Shown piece by piece: positions 22,608 through 31,932 of a stretch of 64,000 bases of DNA. Source of the stretch: Oscillatoria sp. SIO1A7 (GTDB taxonomy: Bacteria; Cyanobacteriota; Cyanobacteriia; Cyanobacteriales; Laspinemataceae); NCBI GenBank assembly GCA_010672965.1, contig JAAHFN010000001.1:62001-126000 (forward strand), read 5' to 3'. The translations under genes were made by a program, and so were the position numbers. Position 1 is the first letter of the stretch. The number at the start of each line of letters is the position of its first letter. Below the pieces are notes generated by a model. The model was given only the letters and a program-made list of their open reading frames with translations. It searched no databases and was not told where the DNA came from.

Positions 22608-22880
22608 TGCCAGTGCTAAAAAAAAGGCGAATTTCTCTCAAGGAAACCCACCCCCCGCAGCGATCTGCTGTGAGATCGCGCTGCGGGTTTTTGCGTGGGC
22701 GGTCTTCCCACCCGGGCTAGCTTTGGAGTAAGCCAATGTCCGATTTTCCCTAGTCCATTGGCTTACTCCGTGCCAGTCCGGTTAAGAGAGAAGTTTTTTT
22801 CCTCGAGTGACAACGCCTCTTTACTAGGTTTACTCTTTTACACTCACAAGGGGTCGCGCTAAGCGGCCCTTTTTTTTGAT
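22608..22880 (+). ncRNA. Structured ncRNA, copy 2 (unidentified family)
   Basis: This is the plus-strand counterpart of 1013-1278. Conserved blocks are CCAGTGCTAAAAA, GAATTTCTCTCAAGGAAACC, CTTCCCACC, GGAGTAAGCCAA and its complement, GAGAGAAG plus a T-run, and GAGTG..CACTC. The first hairpin (CCCGCAGC-GATCT / AGATC-GC-GCTGCGGG) differs in sequence from copy 1 but pairs just as well, and GGAGTAAGCCAATG pairs perfectly with CATTGGCTTACTCC. The 3' end is GGGTCGC-GCTAA-GCGGCCC followed by eight T, a strong terminator. It lies between divergent coaR and coaT, transcribed toward coaT. The family is unknown. Confidence 0.65.
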
Positions 22881-23400
22881 CCCTCATGGAAGCATTAAAA
22901 GTATAATAGCACAGTTTTTGTCGAAAAACAACATTAGCTGCAAAAAATTTTTTTGCATTTTCTGCAGCTTTTGTAGCTTTTCCAATGTCGTATAGCCTAA
23001 TGTTACAGAGAGCGATCGCCATTGCCTTATTTCCGGCCAACAGATTGTCTGGCATCACAAGTATTCGCGGCCAACCCTCTAACTGGCCCCGTATTTGACG
23101 AAGTAGGGTTTGCGCTCATATTGCAGTACCAAGACGGCTTAGGACAAAGGTTTTGTAGGGGCGTTAGCGCAGCGTGCCCTACGCCCCAAAAGGTTGTCCT
23201 AACCTGAGTCCGTAGTGCTATAAACCTAAAAAAACTCTCCCCCCTCTCCCCACACTCCTAAAATTTTGCGTAGGACGGGCGGAGCGCCTATCCCCTAGTG
23301 CTTAGTAGGACAGGCGCTCCGCCCGTCCTACGGGAAATCGCTTCTTTAATAAGGCCCCGTGGCGCGACGCAGCAGCAAAAAAAAATTTTCGTAAAACCCC

Positions 23401-23432
23401 TTGACCTTGACATTAATGTCAAAGTTTAGGGT
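23401..23432 (+). promoter_or_regulatory. MerR-type promoter/operator of coaT
   Basis: TTGACC at 23401-23406 and a TTAGGG-like -10 near 23426 are separated by about 19 bp. The spacer contains the dyad TTGACATTAATGTCAA. A long spacer holding an operator dyad is the mark of MerR-family activation by DNA untwisting. It lies 27 bp upstream of the coaT start, and the coaR product is the obvious ligand. Confidence 0.75.
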
Positions 23433-23458
23433 GGCAGAGTAAAGAAATAGGGAACCCT

Positions 23459-25459
23459 ATGAACCGTCAAGCTCTGTCCTTCTCAAACTATCTGATGCTA
23501 GCGAAAGAATATCCAGAGGCCGCCGCCGCCGCTGCCTGCGGAGTTCTCGTCCTGCTGGGTTGGCTGGCACTTAACCTCGGCTGGATTGGTCTAGCTCTAT
23601 TTATATTATGGAGTGCCTATGCGATCGGCGGCTATGAAAGCGCCCGCGAGGGACTGACGACTCTCTGGCAAGAAAAAGAATTCGACATTGACCTATTAAT
23701 GATAGTAGCTGCCTTGGGGGCTGCTTGCTTGGGCTTGTGGCAGCGAGACTATTACTTAACAGTTGATGGGGCGGTGCTAATTCTGATTTTTGCTATTAGC
23801 GGCGCTCTAGAAAGTTTTGCAATGCAGCGCACCGATCGCAATATTCGTCGCCTCATGGCCGCCACCCCGGATACGGCGCGAGTCATCCAGAGCGATCGCG
23901 AAAGCGAGGTAGCCGTTGCTAAATTAGAAGTGGGAGATCTAGTATTAGTCAAGCCCGGAGAACTCATCCCCATTGATGGAATTATTCTCGAAGGAAATAG
24001 CGCTATCAATCAAGCCTCGATTACCGGCGAGTCCTTGCCAGCCCAGAAAAGCATCGGCGATGAGGTCTTTGCCGGCACCCTAAATGGCAGCGGTGCCCTG
24101 AAACTACGGGTAAACAAACCGCCGGAAAGCAATCTGATTCAGCGGATAGTCCGTTTGGTAGAACAAGCCCAAACCGAGCAGCCTCCTTCTCAGCAATTTA
24201 TCGAACGTTTCGAGCGAGGCTATGCGCGATTTATTGTCTTGGCTGGGTTATCGATCGCAATTTTTCCTCCTTTATTTCTCGGCTGGGATTGGACAAGTGC
24301 GATTTACCGATCGCTCGTTTTTCTAGTAGTCGCTTCTCCCTGTGCCTTAATGGCTTCAATCATGCCCGCCCTGCTATCGGCCATTGCCAACGGGGCGCGG
24401 CAAGGGATTTTATTCAAAAACGGCGCTCAAATAGAAACCATCGGTCGGGTCAAAGCGATCGCTTTCGACAAAACTGGAACTCTAACCTCTGGCAAATTAA
24501 AGGTAGTGCGAGTTATTTCTAGCTCCGGTAGCTCGGAAAACCTGGTTTTGCAATTAGCCGCTGCTTTGGAATCTTGCTCGGAACATCCGATTGGAGAAGC
24601 AATAGTTTTGGAGGCACGGCACAATCGCCAATTGGATTGGCCGCTGGCGACTAACGTACAAGCTCGGGTGGGTCAAGGTATCGTAGGCGACATTGAAGGC
24701 AAACGAATTGTAGTTGGTAAAGCAGCTTTTGTTAGCGGAGAAGTTGGCGGCTTGCATCCAGAACTGCTAAAAGAGAGCGATCGCTTAGAAGCGGAAGGCA
24801 AAACCACAGTTTGGGTAGCTGCCAATACCGAAAACCCAGACAGCAATAAAAGCGATAAGGCAAGCGGGCATATTTTGGGGTTAATTGCCGTTGCCGATAC
24901 GCCGCGATCGGAAGCCGCCGAAACGGTGCGGCGCTTGAAAGAATTGGGCATCGAATCTATTGCCATGCTCACGGGGGACAACGAGCAAACGGCTCGCAGC
25001 GTTGCGGGAGCGATCGGTATTGAGGAAGTCTATGCAGAACTTTTGCCGGAAGACAAGCTCGCCGTAATTCAACGCCTCCAGCAGAAATATAAAATCGTGG
25101 CAATGGTGGGAGATGGAATTAATGACGCGCCAGCTCTAGCTCGCTCTTCTGTAGGAATTGCAATGGGAGGAGCAGGGACGGATGTGGCTTTGGAAACTGC
25201 AGATATTGTTTTAATGGGCGATCGCTTGGAAAAATTAGAACCTGCCATTCGTCTCGGTCGCCGCGCTAATCGGATTATCAAACAGAACATTACCTTAGCG
25301 CTGAGTTTCATAGTCCTGCTCTTGCTCGCTAATTTTGCAGGTTTTCTCAATCTCTCTATTGGCACTATCGGACATGAGGGTTCTACAGTTCTTGTCACCC
25401 TCAGCGGCCTGCGCCTCTTGAAAAATGTGAAATCCTCAAGAGGGGAGTTCTTAGCTTGA
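23459..25459 (+). CDS. coaT: Cobalt-exporting P1B-4-type ATPase
   Basis: This encodes 666 residues with no N-terminal metal-binding domain. P-type ATPase motifs are in order: TGES (189-192), the SPC membrane metal site (293-295), DKTGT (337-341), SEHPIG and GDGINDAP. Near the C terminus IGHEGST supplies the HEGxT partner of SPC that defines the P1B-4 (Co2+) subgroup. It exports cobalt across the plasma membrane at the expense of ATP. AGGGAA precedes ATG 23459 and a MerR-type operator lies upstream, fitting CoaR control. Zn- or Cd-export is less likely because SPC replaces CPC. The stop codon falls in a repeat (GAGTTCTTAGCTTGAGAG) found elsewhere in the window. Confidence 0.93.
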   Translation: MNRQALSFSNYLMLAKEYPEAAAAAACGVLVLLGWLALNLGWIGLALFILWSAYAIGGYESAREGLTTLWQEKEFDIDLLMIVAALGAACLGLWQRDYYLTVDGAVLILIFAISGALESFAMQRTDRNIRRLMAATPDTARVIQSDRESEVAVAKLEVGDLVLVKPGELIPIDGIILEGNSAINQASITGESLPAQKSIGDEVFAGTLNGSGALKLRVNKPPESNLIQRIVRLVEQAQTEQPPSQQFIERFERGYARFIVLAGLSIAIFPPLFLGWDWTSAIYRSLVFLVVASPCALMASIMPALLSAIANGARQGILFKNGAQIETIGRVKAIAFDKTGTLTSGKLKVVRVISSSGSSENLVLQLAAALESCSEHPIGEAIVLEARHNRQLDWPLATNVQARVGQGIVGDIEGKRIVVGKAAFVSGEVGGLHPELLKESDRLEAEGKTTVWVAANTENPDSNKSDKASGHILGLIAVADTPRSEAAETVRRLKELGIESIAMLTGDNEQTARSVAGAIGIEEVYAELLPEDKLAVIQRLQQKYKIVAMVGDGINDAPALARSSVGIAMGGAGTDVALETADIVLMGDRLEKLEPAIRLGRRANRIIKQNITLALSFIVLLLLANFAGFLNLSIGTIGHEGSTVLVTLSGLRLLKNVKSSRGEFLA

Positions 25460-25875
25460 GAGTTTTAGCCCAACCCCCAGGGCGATCGAAGGCTTAACCT
25501 CCCCCCCCGCCAGCCCAGGGATTATTCGTTCTATATAAATTAATGCGCTTCCTTCGACCCTATGCGCTCCACGACGCGCAGGCAACGCCATTCGACAAGC
25601 TCAGGACATGCTTTCAACCAACCCCTACCCCTCCTGGGAGGGGAACTTACCTCCGATTCCTTCCCCTCCTGGGAGGGGTTAGGGGTGGGTCTCTTACATA
25701 TAATTTTTCAAGAACGAATAGTCCTCCCCCGCGAGCCGAAGGTTACAGTAGTTATTTTCATTTATTTGTATTATTAACTAATTTCCGGGCAGGTAAAATT
25801 TTAAAATCTACGTTATTCAAATGCACCCAATTTAAATCCACCTAATTAAAACACACCCAATTTAAACACACCCAA

Positions 25876-26925
25876 TTAAAATGCACAGAAATATATATAA
25901 TGCACGTCAACTGGCTGCATCCCTTCTGAGGTCTGCATCAACAATTCAAAGTGATTGCCTTCAAAGCTTGGACGCCAGAGAACTATGGTCGGCATTGAAT
26001 CCTCGCCAAATTGGAAAACCCCCACTGGTTTCGGAATTCCGGGTTGAAAAGGGATAGAAAAATCTACGGGCTCGTGGTAAACGCCCTCCATAACTGAATG
26101 CTCGGCCTCGGTACTGAAGACCTTTTCTGAGTTTACGGCAACAGTTAGCTGAGCCTTATCCTTGTTCTTTTTCTCCAATAATATAATAGTCTTACCTGCC
26201 TTCCAAGCCAGTGCTTTAGTTGGTTCGCGCTTTTGCTTTGGCAATAGACTCTCGGGCACCGCATCCAGAGATAGTTCTTTGAGGGGTATTCCCACTGTAT
26301 TATTTGCTATAGCAGTATTAACCATAGCAGTATTAGCCGTAGCAGTATTAACCATAGCAGTATTAACCATAGCAGTATTAACCATAGCAGTATTAACCGT
26401 AGCAGTATTAGCCGTAGCAGCATTGGCCGTAGCAGCATTGGCCGTAGCAATGGTTCCAGCCGGAGGTAGCAGCCATATTGGCCCCTCTGGTACTGGGGTC
26501 GAGCTGGTGAAGGTTGCCATCGGCGTGGGAGTCTCGTTGCAGCCGTAGGGTTCCTCTGTCCAGCGCAGAAACCGAACTTCTTGCTTGAATCCCGGCCCGA
26601 TCGCTACCAAGGGGGTGCCTTCTTCCACTTCGGACCAATCTTGATGTGGAATCGCCACCTGCCCAAGCGAGTTAATCGGAGACCAGGGAAATTTGCGTGG
26701 ACTATCTTTTTCCGCTATAGTGCCAAACCCCAGCCAACCGGGTACGGGAAGGCTTTGGCTTGGCAATTTCACTGGCTCTGGATTCCTTTCCTCGGGTGGG
26801 GGATCTGGTTTTTCTGACTGGGAAATACAGCCAGTTGGCCCCGCTAAGGTTGTGGCCAGCGCTAACAGGGTCAGGAGCAATTGCGGTTTGTTGCGTTTTC
26901 GGTTAGAAAGTTGCAGGCAGTACAT
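25876..26925 (-). CDS. Secreted/lipoprotein-like hypothetical protein with pentapeptide tandem repeats
   Basis: This encodes 349 residues. An N-terminal basic stretch (NRKRNKPQ), a hydrophobic segment (LLLTLLALATTLAGPTGC) and a following Pro/Glu-rich region suggest a lipoprotein signal, though the lipobox (GPTGC) is imperfect. The middle (about 155-205) is a low-complexity array of NTAMV-type pentapeptides encoded by 15-bp repeats (about 26305-26460). The rest is not a family I recognise. The 416 bp downstream (25460-25875) hold only repeats, including ACACCCAATTTA-type tandem units. Function unknown; envelope location inferred. Confidence 0.7.
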   Translation of the reverse strand: MYCLQLSNRKRNKPQLLLTLLALATTLAGPTGCISQSEKPDPPPEERNPEPVKLPSQSLPVPGWLGFGTIAEKDSPRKFPWSPINSLGQVAIPHQDWSEVEEGTPLVAIGPGFKQEVRFLRWTEEPYGCNETPTPMATFTSSTPVPEGPIWLLPPAGTIATANAATANAATANTATVNTAMVNTAMVNTAMVNTATANTAMVNTAIANNTVGIPLKELSLDAVPESLLPKQKREPTKALAWKAGKTIILLEKKNKDKAQLTVAVNSEKVFSTEAEHSVMEGVYHEPVDFSIPFQPGIPKPVGVFQFGEDSMPTIVLWRPSFEGNHFELLMQTSEGMQPVDVHYIYFCAF

Positions 26926-27215
26926 TATTTAATCTATACGAAACAAGACCACCGAGCAGCCCAATTTTGTACCAGTTTTGCTAGTTCTGAATAACCGGCT
27001 ATGCCTGGGGTGCGACTTGGATATTGTCACTGCAGCTGCTGCGAATGCCCATCCTTGTGCCCATTCGCAGCAGCCCGATTTAACTGTATCCAGGCCGCGA
27101 ACTTTTAGATTGTGACATAAAGCGGCCATTCGGCTAAATAACCGGAAAATTTTTTAGATTTTACTGTCGATCGCCCCTGAAGTCCTAGCCTATCGGTAAA
27201 AACAGTATATTATTT

Positions 27216-28397
27216 TTACTGTTGGGATAAGCGTTCTACTTTTTGCCCTCCCAAAAGCTGATGGGCATCGGCAAGGAGTGCAGGGATTTTTTCAGCATGG
27301 GGACTGCGAGCAAGACTTGGGGCTAAGTCCAGGTTTTGCACCCCGTCTGCATTAGCTCCTGGAAACCAATGACTGCCGTTACCCAGAAGGTTGTAGCGCA
27401 TTTTTCCGTATTCGAGTAGATCGTAAGCTAGGGCCAGATTTCTAAGCCAGAGAATAGTAGTAATATTAATTCCCCCGGGAGTTTCTTCTGGTTTGGGTAG
27501 CCCAATATGCCAGCTTTTGACCCAATCTTCTCCGAAGCGGGCGATCGCTTCTTTTTCTAAGCGCTCCAAAATCGGCGGCAGAATTTCCTCTGCCTTATCT
27601 AGTAGCTCTAAGGTTTTGATATGTTCGTCAAAATCCGTTGGTTTCGCCGCTCCCAGGCTCAGAGTATGTACCTGACTGTGACTCAGACAAAATAAGTCGT
27701 TAAATACCATCGGACTAAGGGGCTGGCAAAGTTCCACCAGTTTTTGCGGCGGATTATAAAGCCGCCCCCCTTTATCAGACGGACTAATAATAAACACCCC
27801 CATATCGTGGCGGTTTGCGGCCTCTATTGCCGGCCAATTTGCTTGAAAAATATAATACCAATGCAGATTAATGTAATCAAACAAATCTGTTGCAATCGTT
27901 TTAAGAAGTACATCAGTCGGCCCGTGAGTAGAAAAGCCGATAAACCGCACTTTTCCCTGCTCTTGTAGCTTTTTCGCCTCCTCGTAGCAGCCCCCCGATC
28001 GCACGCTCTCATGTAGCAATTCTTCTGTGTTTATTCCATGCAGGGATAGCAGGTCAACATAGTCTAGCTTGAGATTCTCTAGAGATTTGTCAAACTTGCG
28101 TCGAAATTCTTTCGAGCCGCCAGGTATAGTTACCTTAGTCTGGACAATCAAGCTATCCCGCTGTTGTTTGGGTAGAATTTTTCCGAGCTGCATCTCTGAA
28201 CTTCCGTAGGCTCGCGCTGTTTCTATATGATTAATCCCCAGCTCTAGAGACCTGCGAATAATTGCTTCTAGATTCTGCTGATTCGCAGCGTTAATATCCG
28301 ATTCTGGTACGTCTTTCCAAGAATTTTGATAGCGCATTCCCCCGCAGGAAAAAACGGGCATCTGTAACTCCGTGCGTCCAAATCTTCGATACTGCAT
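27216..28397 (-). CDS. Aldo/keto reductase
   Basis: This encodes 393 residues. The N-terminal two thirds form an aldo/keto reductase barrel: MQYRRFGRTELQMPVFSCGG, the catalytic Tyr in ETARAYGSSE, Lys in IVQTKVTIPGG and His in LLSLHGINT, with SLENLKLDYVDL between. The C-terminal third (about 290-393) is an extension with no Cys-rich 4Fe-4S motif. It is expected to be an NAD(P)H-dependent oxidoreductase in the cytoplasm; the substrate cannot be told from sequence. Start ATG 28397. It is monocistronic, with mobile repeats upstream. Confidence 0.9.
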   Translation of the reverse strand: MQYRRFGRTELQMPVFSCGGMRYQNSWKDVPESDINAANQQNLEAIIRRSLELGINHIETARAYGSSEMQLGKILPKQQRDSLIVQTKVTIPGGSKEFRRKFDKSLENLKLDYVDLLSLHGINTEELLHESVRSGGCYEEAKKLQEQGKVRFIGFSTHGPTDVLLKTIATDLFDYINLHWYYIFQANWPAIEAANRHDMGVFIISPSDKGGRLYNPPQKLVELCQPLSPMVFNDLFCLSHSQVHTLSLGAAKPTDFDEHIKTLELLDKAEEILPPILERLEKEAIARFGEDWVKSWHIGLPKPEETPGGINITTILWLRNLALAYDLLEYGKMRYNLLGNGSHWFPGANADGVQNLDLAPSLARSPHAEKIPALLADAHQLLGGQKVERLSQQ

Positions 28398-28619
28398 CTT
28401 GTTGTTTAAGATTTAATGGATAGAAATGACTAATCTTGCAGGAATGAACGGCTAACTCGCCATACTATCCCAGCTACTGCTGGAGAGCTGGCGGCTGCCG
28501 AGGGTAACTTTGGCGGCAACTTTGGCTTGCTCCCCGATAGGTGATAGGTGGCGATCGCCACCTACCACAAGAAAATGCTACCCTGCCGAATCGGCCGATA
28601 ACATTAGTATATCTTTATT

Positions 28620-28992
28620 TAGGGCTTGCTGAAAAAGGCAGAGGGTGGGGAGAGGGGGGACTGTGGGGAGAGGGGGGACTGTGGGGACTTTCAAGGGTAT
28701 GTTTTTTATAATTCCCCTTTTTGGAGTTGCCGGTGGGTAGCAGAGGTTTTTGGGGCGAAGCATTCCAATACAATAATTTTTCTTTAATAGCACAAGCTGT
28801 CTTGGGAATGCTGTCGCCCCTACACCTTATTTCGAGTGCGATCGACATCAAATCTAAAAAACATACCCTTGAAAGCAGTGTGGGGAGAGGGGGAGAGGAC
28901 AATTTTATTTAATTCTTCCCACACTTCCCACACTTCCCACACTTCCCACGCTCCCCACACCCCGGCTTTTTAAATTTATTCAGCAAGCCCTA
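28620..28992. mobile_element. Element with TAGGGCTTGCTGAA inverted ends, containing another element
   Basis: TAGGGCTTGCTGAA and TTCAGCAAGCCCTA (14 bp perfect) delimit 373 bp. Inside are GGCAGAGGGTGGGGAG-type runs and a second complete inverted-repeat element at 28689-28875. A rearranged relative with only one good end lies at about 48870-49040. Confidence 0.65.
28689..28875. mobile_element. Nested element, GAAGCATTCC family with TTTCAAGGGTATG ends
   Basis: Ends TTTCAAGGGTATGTTTTTTA and TAAAAAACATACCCTTGAAA (about 20 bp, perfect) enclose 187 bp including GGGGCGAAGCATTCC and GGAATGCTGTCGCCCC. It lies inside 28620-28992. Partial copies are at 10013-10092 and 62500-62764. Confidence 0.7.
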
Positions 28993-29054
28993 TTTAGGGT
29001 GTAGGGTGTAGGGTGTGGGGTGTAGCTGACCGCTGACTGCTTACCGCTAAAAAA

Positions 29055-30566
29055 TTACAAACAGGCAATCGTGGCATAGATCTGGGCGCGAGCCTTCTGC
29101 AATGATTCTTCCCATTCTTTTTCGGGAATGCTGTCGGCGACGATACCCGATCCTACTTGTCCCACTACCAGCGATCGCTCCGGGTTGCTCGGATCGTTTA
29201 AGTACAAAAGAGTCCTAATTAAAATATTTAAATCTAGATTGCCGCGCCAGTCTATATAACCGCAGGAACCGTAGAATAAATTGCGGCGGACTGGTTCGAG
29301 TTCCTCGATAATTTCCATACAGCGCACTTTGGGACAGCCAGTAATAGTGCCGCCGGGGAACATGGCGCGGATGGCATCTATTGCGTCGCAGTCCGGGCGA
29401 AGAGTACCGACAACATTGCTGACTAGATGCATCACATGGCTGTAACGTTCTATAGCAAGTAGTTCGTTAACCCGCACCGACCCCCACTCACAAACTCTTC
29501 CTAGGTCGTTTCTCTCTAGGTCAACTAACATAATATGTTCCGCTCTTTCTTTAGTATTAGCAATTAACTCTTGCTCCAGGCTATAGTCTATTTCTGGACT
29601 AGCACCGCGCTTGCGCGTTCCGGCTATAGGTCGCGTTTCGGCAGCTCGCCCCTGCAACCGCAGCAACCTTTCTGGAGAACAGCTGATCGTATCTCCCCAC
29701 GGGGTCTGCCAATAACTGGCAAAGGGAGAAGGATTAATCTGCTGCAAGGCGCGATAAATTCGCCAACTTTCCGCAGCAGTATTCACCTCGAATCGCAGGG
29801 AAATATTAGCCTGGAAAATATCCCCCGCTTCGATGTGTTTTTTTACTTTGACGACCGCTGCTTCATAATCGGCCTGAGAGGTATAGAAACGCGGCTCTAG
29901 ATTATTGGCTCCTAGATTGGGCGCTAGATTGGGCGCTAGATTAAAAATATCCTCCGCTATTGATTCTACATATGGCTTCTGTATTTCAGAATCCAACTCC
30001 TGGAGCTCTAGCTTCTGCTCCATTGCATCGAGGGTTTGCTCTTCGCTCGCTGCCAGCCATAGGGTTTCTTCTAGGCTATCGATAATGGCAAATTCGGCGG
30101 GTTCGTACCAATAAGCCACTGGAAAGGGCAGGGATTCTGGCTTTAGCAAAGGCAAACGCTCGATTTCCCAAGCTAGGTCGTAGCCCAGCCAACCGAGCCA
30201 ACCGCCGGTAAAAGGAAGGCGATCGGGAATATCGCTTTGGTTACTTTTAGCGATCGCTCTTTGGCTTTGAAGCCGATCGCGCAGAAAAGGAAGAATTTCG
30301 CCAATTCCCGGCGTCCACAACAATTGGCGATCGCCCTCAGTACGAGGCGAACCCGCACAGATAGAATATCTAGCCAAGAAGTTGCTCGGACTCGGCGATT
30401 CTAGCAGAGTAGCAATCCCAGAGCTATTGCTAAAGCCATTATCATAATTATTGCCAGCATTCTTGCCAGAGCTATTCCTACATAGAAATAACTTACTAAA
30501 TACTTGCGAGCCCGTGCGGTTAGCCAAAGGAAGCTTACGCCAATACCAAGGTTTTATGGGGGTCAT
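29055..30566 (-). CDS. pabB: Aminodeoxychorismate synthase component I / chorismate-binding enzyme
   Basis: This encodes 503 residues from ATG 30566 (MTPIKPWYWRKLPL). A longer in-frame start at 30623 reads only GGGCATT-derived codons (MPNANMPNAH) and is rejected. The C-terminal 260 residues are the chorismate-binding domain: NPSPFASYW, RPIAGTRKRG, ERAEHIMLVDLERNDLGRVC, FPGGTITGCPK and GSCGYIDWRGNLD. It should aminate chorismate to 4-amino-4-deoxychorismate for folate synthesis with a glutaminase partner not in the window. TrpE-type anthranilate synthase is the alternative; the Lys in TITGCPK favours PabB. Confidence 0.88.
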   Translation of the reverse strand: MTPIKPWYWRKLPLANRTGSQVFSKLFLCRNSSGKNAGNNYDNGFSNSSGIATLLESPSPSNFLARYSICAGSPRTEGDRQLLWTPGIGEILPFLRDRLQSQRAIAKSNQSDIPDRLPFTGGWLGWLGYDLAWEIERLPLLKPESLPFPVAYWYEPAEFAIIDSLEETLWLAASEEQTLDAMEQKLELQELDSEIQKPYVESIAEDIFNLAPNLAPNLGANNLEPRFYTSQADYEAAVVKVKKHIEAGDIFQANISLRFEVNTAAESWRIYRALQQINPSPFASYWQTPWGDTISCSPERLLRLQGRAAETRPIAGTRKRGASPEIDYSLEQELIANTKERAEHIMLVDLERNDLGRVCEWGSVRVNELLAIERYSHVMHLVSNVVGTLRPDCDAIDAIRAMFPGGTITGCPKVRCMEIIEELEPVRRNLFYGSCGYIDWRGNLDLNILIRTLLYLNDPSNPERSLVVGQVGSGIVADSIPEKEWEESLQKARAQIYATIACL

Positions 30567-30647
30567 TTTTTGAGTTCTTAGCTTTAGTTTTGAATGGGCA
30601 TTGGGCATGTTCGCATTGGGCATTGCTAAGGAGGTCGAAGGGTGGTA

Positions 30648-30799
30648 ATATCACATCCGATAAATGCTCGCACAAAAAATTTTGAATACCCCGTAGGACA
30701 GGCGGGACGCCTGTCCATACTAGCCCAAGCGGACAGGCGGGACGCCCGTCCTACGCAAGACTTGACTTTTTTTGAGAGAGATCTACCGGATTTGATATA
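30648..30799. mobile_element. MITE-like element, ATCAAATCCGGTTAA family
   Basis: A degenerate left end (ATATCACATCCGATAAATG) and right end (CGGATTTGATATAA) surround a GTAGGACAGGCGGGACGCC hairpin. It is the third copy of the family at 16504-16651, located upstream of pabB. Confidence 0.55.
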
Positions 30800-30835
30800 A
30801 GAGGGGGAAGGACTCAAGATATGCCCAATGCCCAA

Positions 30836-30961
30836 GGGAGCATTTCATTTTTGCAATCGATAGCCCTTTTGGGCTTTGTTTGTGTAGCCGCGCCAGCCGC
30901 GAGCGGAGCCTGGGCTAAGCCCAAGGGGCGAGGCGTCTGCGTGCGAAATTGAAATGCTCCC
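30836..30961. mobile_element. MITE-like element, GGGAGCATTTCA family
   Basis: Ends GGGAGCATTTCATTTTTG and CGAAATTGAAATGCTCCC enclose 126 bp with GGGCTTTG and TGGGCTAAGCCC palindromes. The element is flanked on both sides by ATGCCCAATGCCCA-type heptad repeats, suggesting insertion into a heptad array. Confidence 0.6.
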
Positions 30962-31018
30962 ATGCCCAATGCGAACATGCCCAATGCCCCATTCAAAACT
31001 TAAACGTAAAAGCCGGGA

Positions 31019-31729
31019 TTACATTTCTCGTACCACGGGTTGGCCGTCTTTGATTTCGCCAATAAGTACGACATTCGCGACGCCGACAAAAAGACCGTTT
31101 TCTAAAACCCCGGGGATATTATTGAGAGTTTTTTCAAGTTCTGCTGGATTGGCAATCTCGTCAAACTTGACATCGATTACAAAATTGCCTTCGTCGGTAA
31201 TAACTGGACCGGCTTTTCTCACCCCCATGCGCAGTTCGGGTTTGCCGCCGAGGTTTTCTATCGCCCGCATTACTGGGGTCATCGCCATTGGCAGCACTTC
31301 GACGGGCAATAGAAAAGTCGAATTGAGCCGGTCAACTATTTTGGAACTATCCACGACGACGATAAATTCTGCTGCTAGAGAATCCACCACTTTCTCGCGA
31401 GTATGGGCAGCGCCGCCTCCTTTAATAAGGTTTTTGTTCGGATCTACTTCGTCGGCCCCGTCAATAGCTACGTCAATCCGATCTGCCTCGTCTAGGGTTA
31501 TTAAAGGAATGCCGTATTGCTTGGCCAGCACTTCCGCTTGAAATGAAGTAGGAATGCCTTTAATATCTTTAATTTCTCCGGATTGGAGACGCTCGCCGAT
31601 AAACTGAATTGCATAAGCTGTCGTGGACCCAGTGCCCAGTCCTACGATTGTGCCGGATTGCACGCGGTCTGCCGCTGCTTTGCCGACTTGCTGTTTCATC
31701 AACTTAACGGTATCTGCTGCTGCGCTCAT
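31019..31729 (-). CDS. rpiA: Ribose-5-phosphate isomerase A
   Basis: This encodes 236 residues of normal family length. Signature motifs are [13 protein letters not shown] (phosphate loop), [20 protein letters not shown] with the catalytic Asp and Glu, and [17 protein letters not shown]. It interconverts ribose-5-phosphate and ribulose-5-phosphate in the Calvin cycle and pentose phosphate pathway. Start ATG 31729. Mobile repeats separate it from pabB downstream, so it is probably its own transcription unit. Confidence 0.96.
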   Translation of the reverse strand: MSAAADTVKLMKQQVGKAAADRVQSGTIVGLGTGSTTAYAIQFIGERLQSGEIKDIKGIPTSFQAEVLAKQYGIPLITLDEADRIDVAIDGADEVDPNKNLIKGGGAAHTREKVVDSLAAEFIVVVDSSKIVDRLNSTFLLPVEVLPMAMTPVMRAIENLGGKPELRMGVRKAGPVITDEGNFVIDVKFDEIANPAELEKTLNNIPGVLENGLFVGVANVVLIGEIKDGQPVVREM

Positions 31730-31932
31730 AGAAATAGACTAACGATAAAATTGGGATTACAATCGATTCCAAGGCTTAATTTACTGCATTTTGGGTTAAA
31801 AAAATAAAACTATAACAGCAATCGCAAACAGGTTATGATAAAATTTATAGGGTCTTGTAGGGGCATGTCTCCCCCCATCTCCCCTTGTCTCCCCCCATCT
31901 CCCCTTGTCTCCCCCCATCTCCCCCCATCTCC

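Noticed and set aside
25543-25845. 100-codon frame after coaT
   Set aside because: It covers dispersed repeats (CCCTCCTGGGAGGGG, GGTTAGGGGTGGGT) and has no domain or conserved start.
30567-30623. N-terminal extension of PabB (MPNANMPNAH)
   Set aside because: It is a translation of GGGCATT heptads; the start was placed at ATG 30566.
31885-31932. N-terminal extension of the Uma2 protein (MSPPISPCLPP)
   Set aside because: It is a translation of CTCCCCCCATCTCCCCT repeats; GTG 31933 fits the family start.
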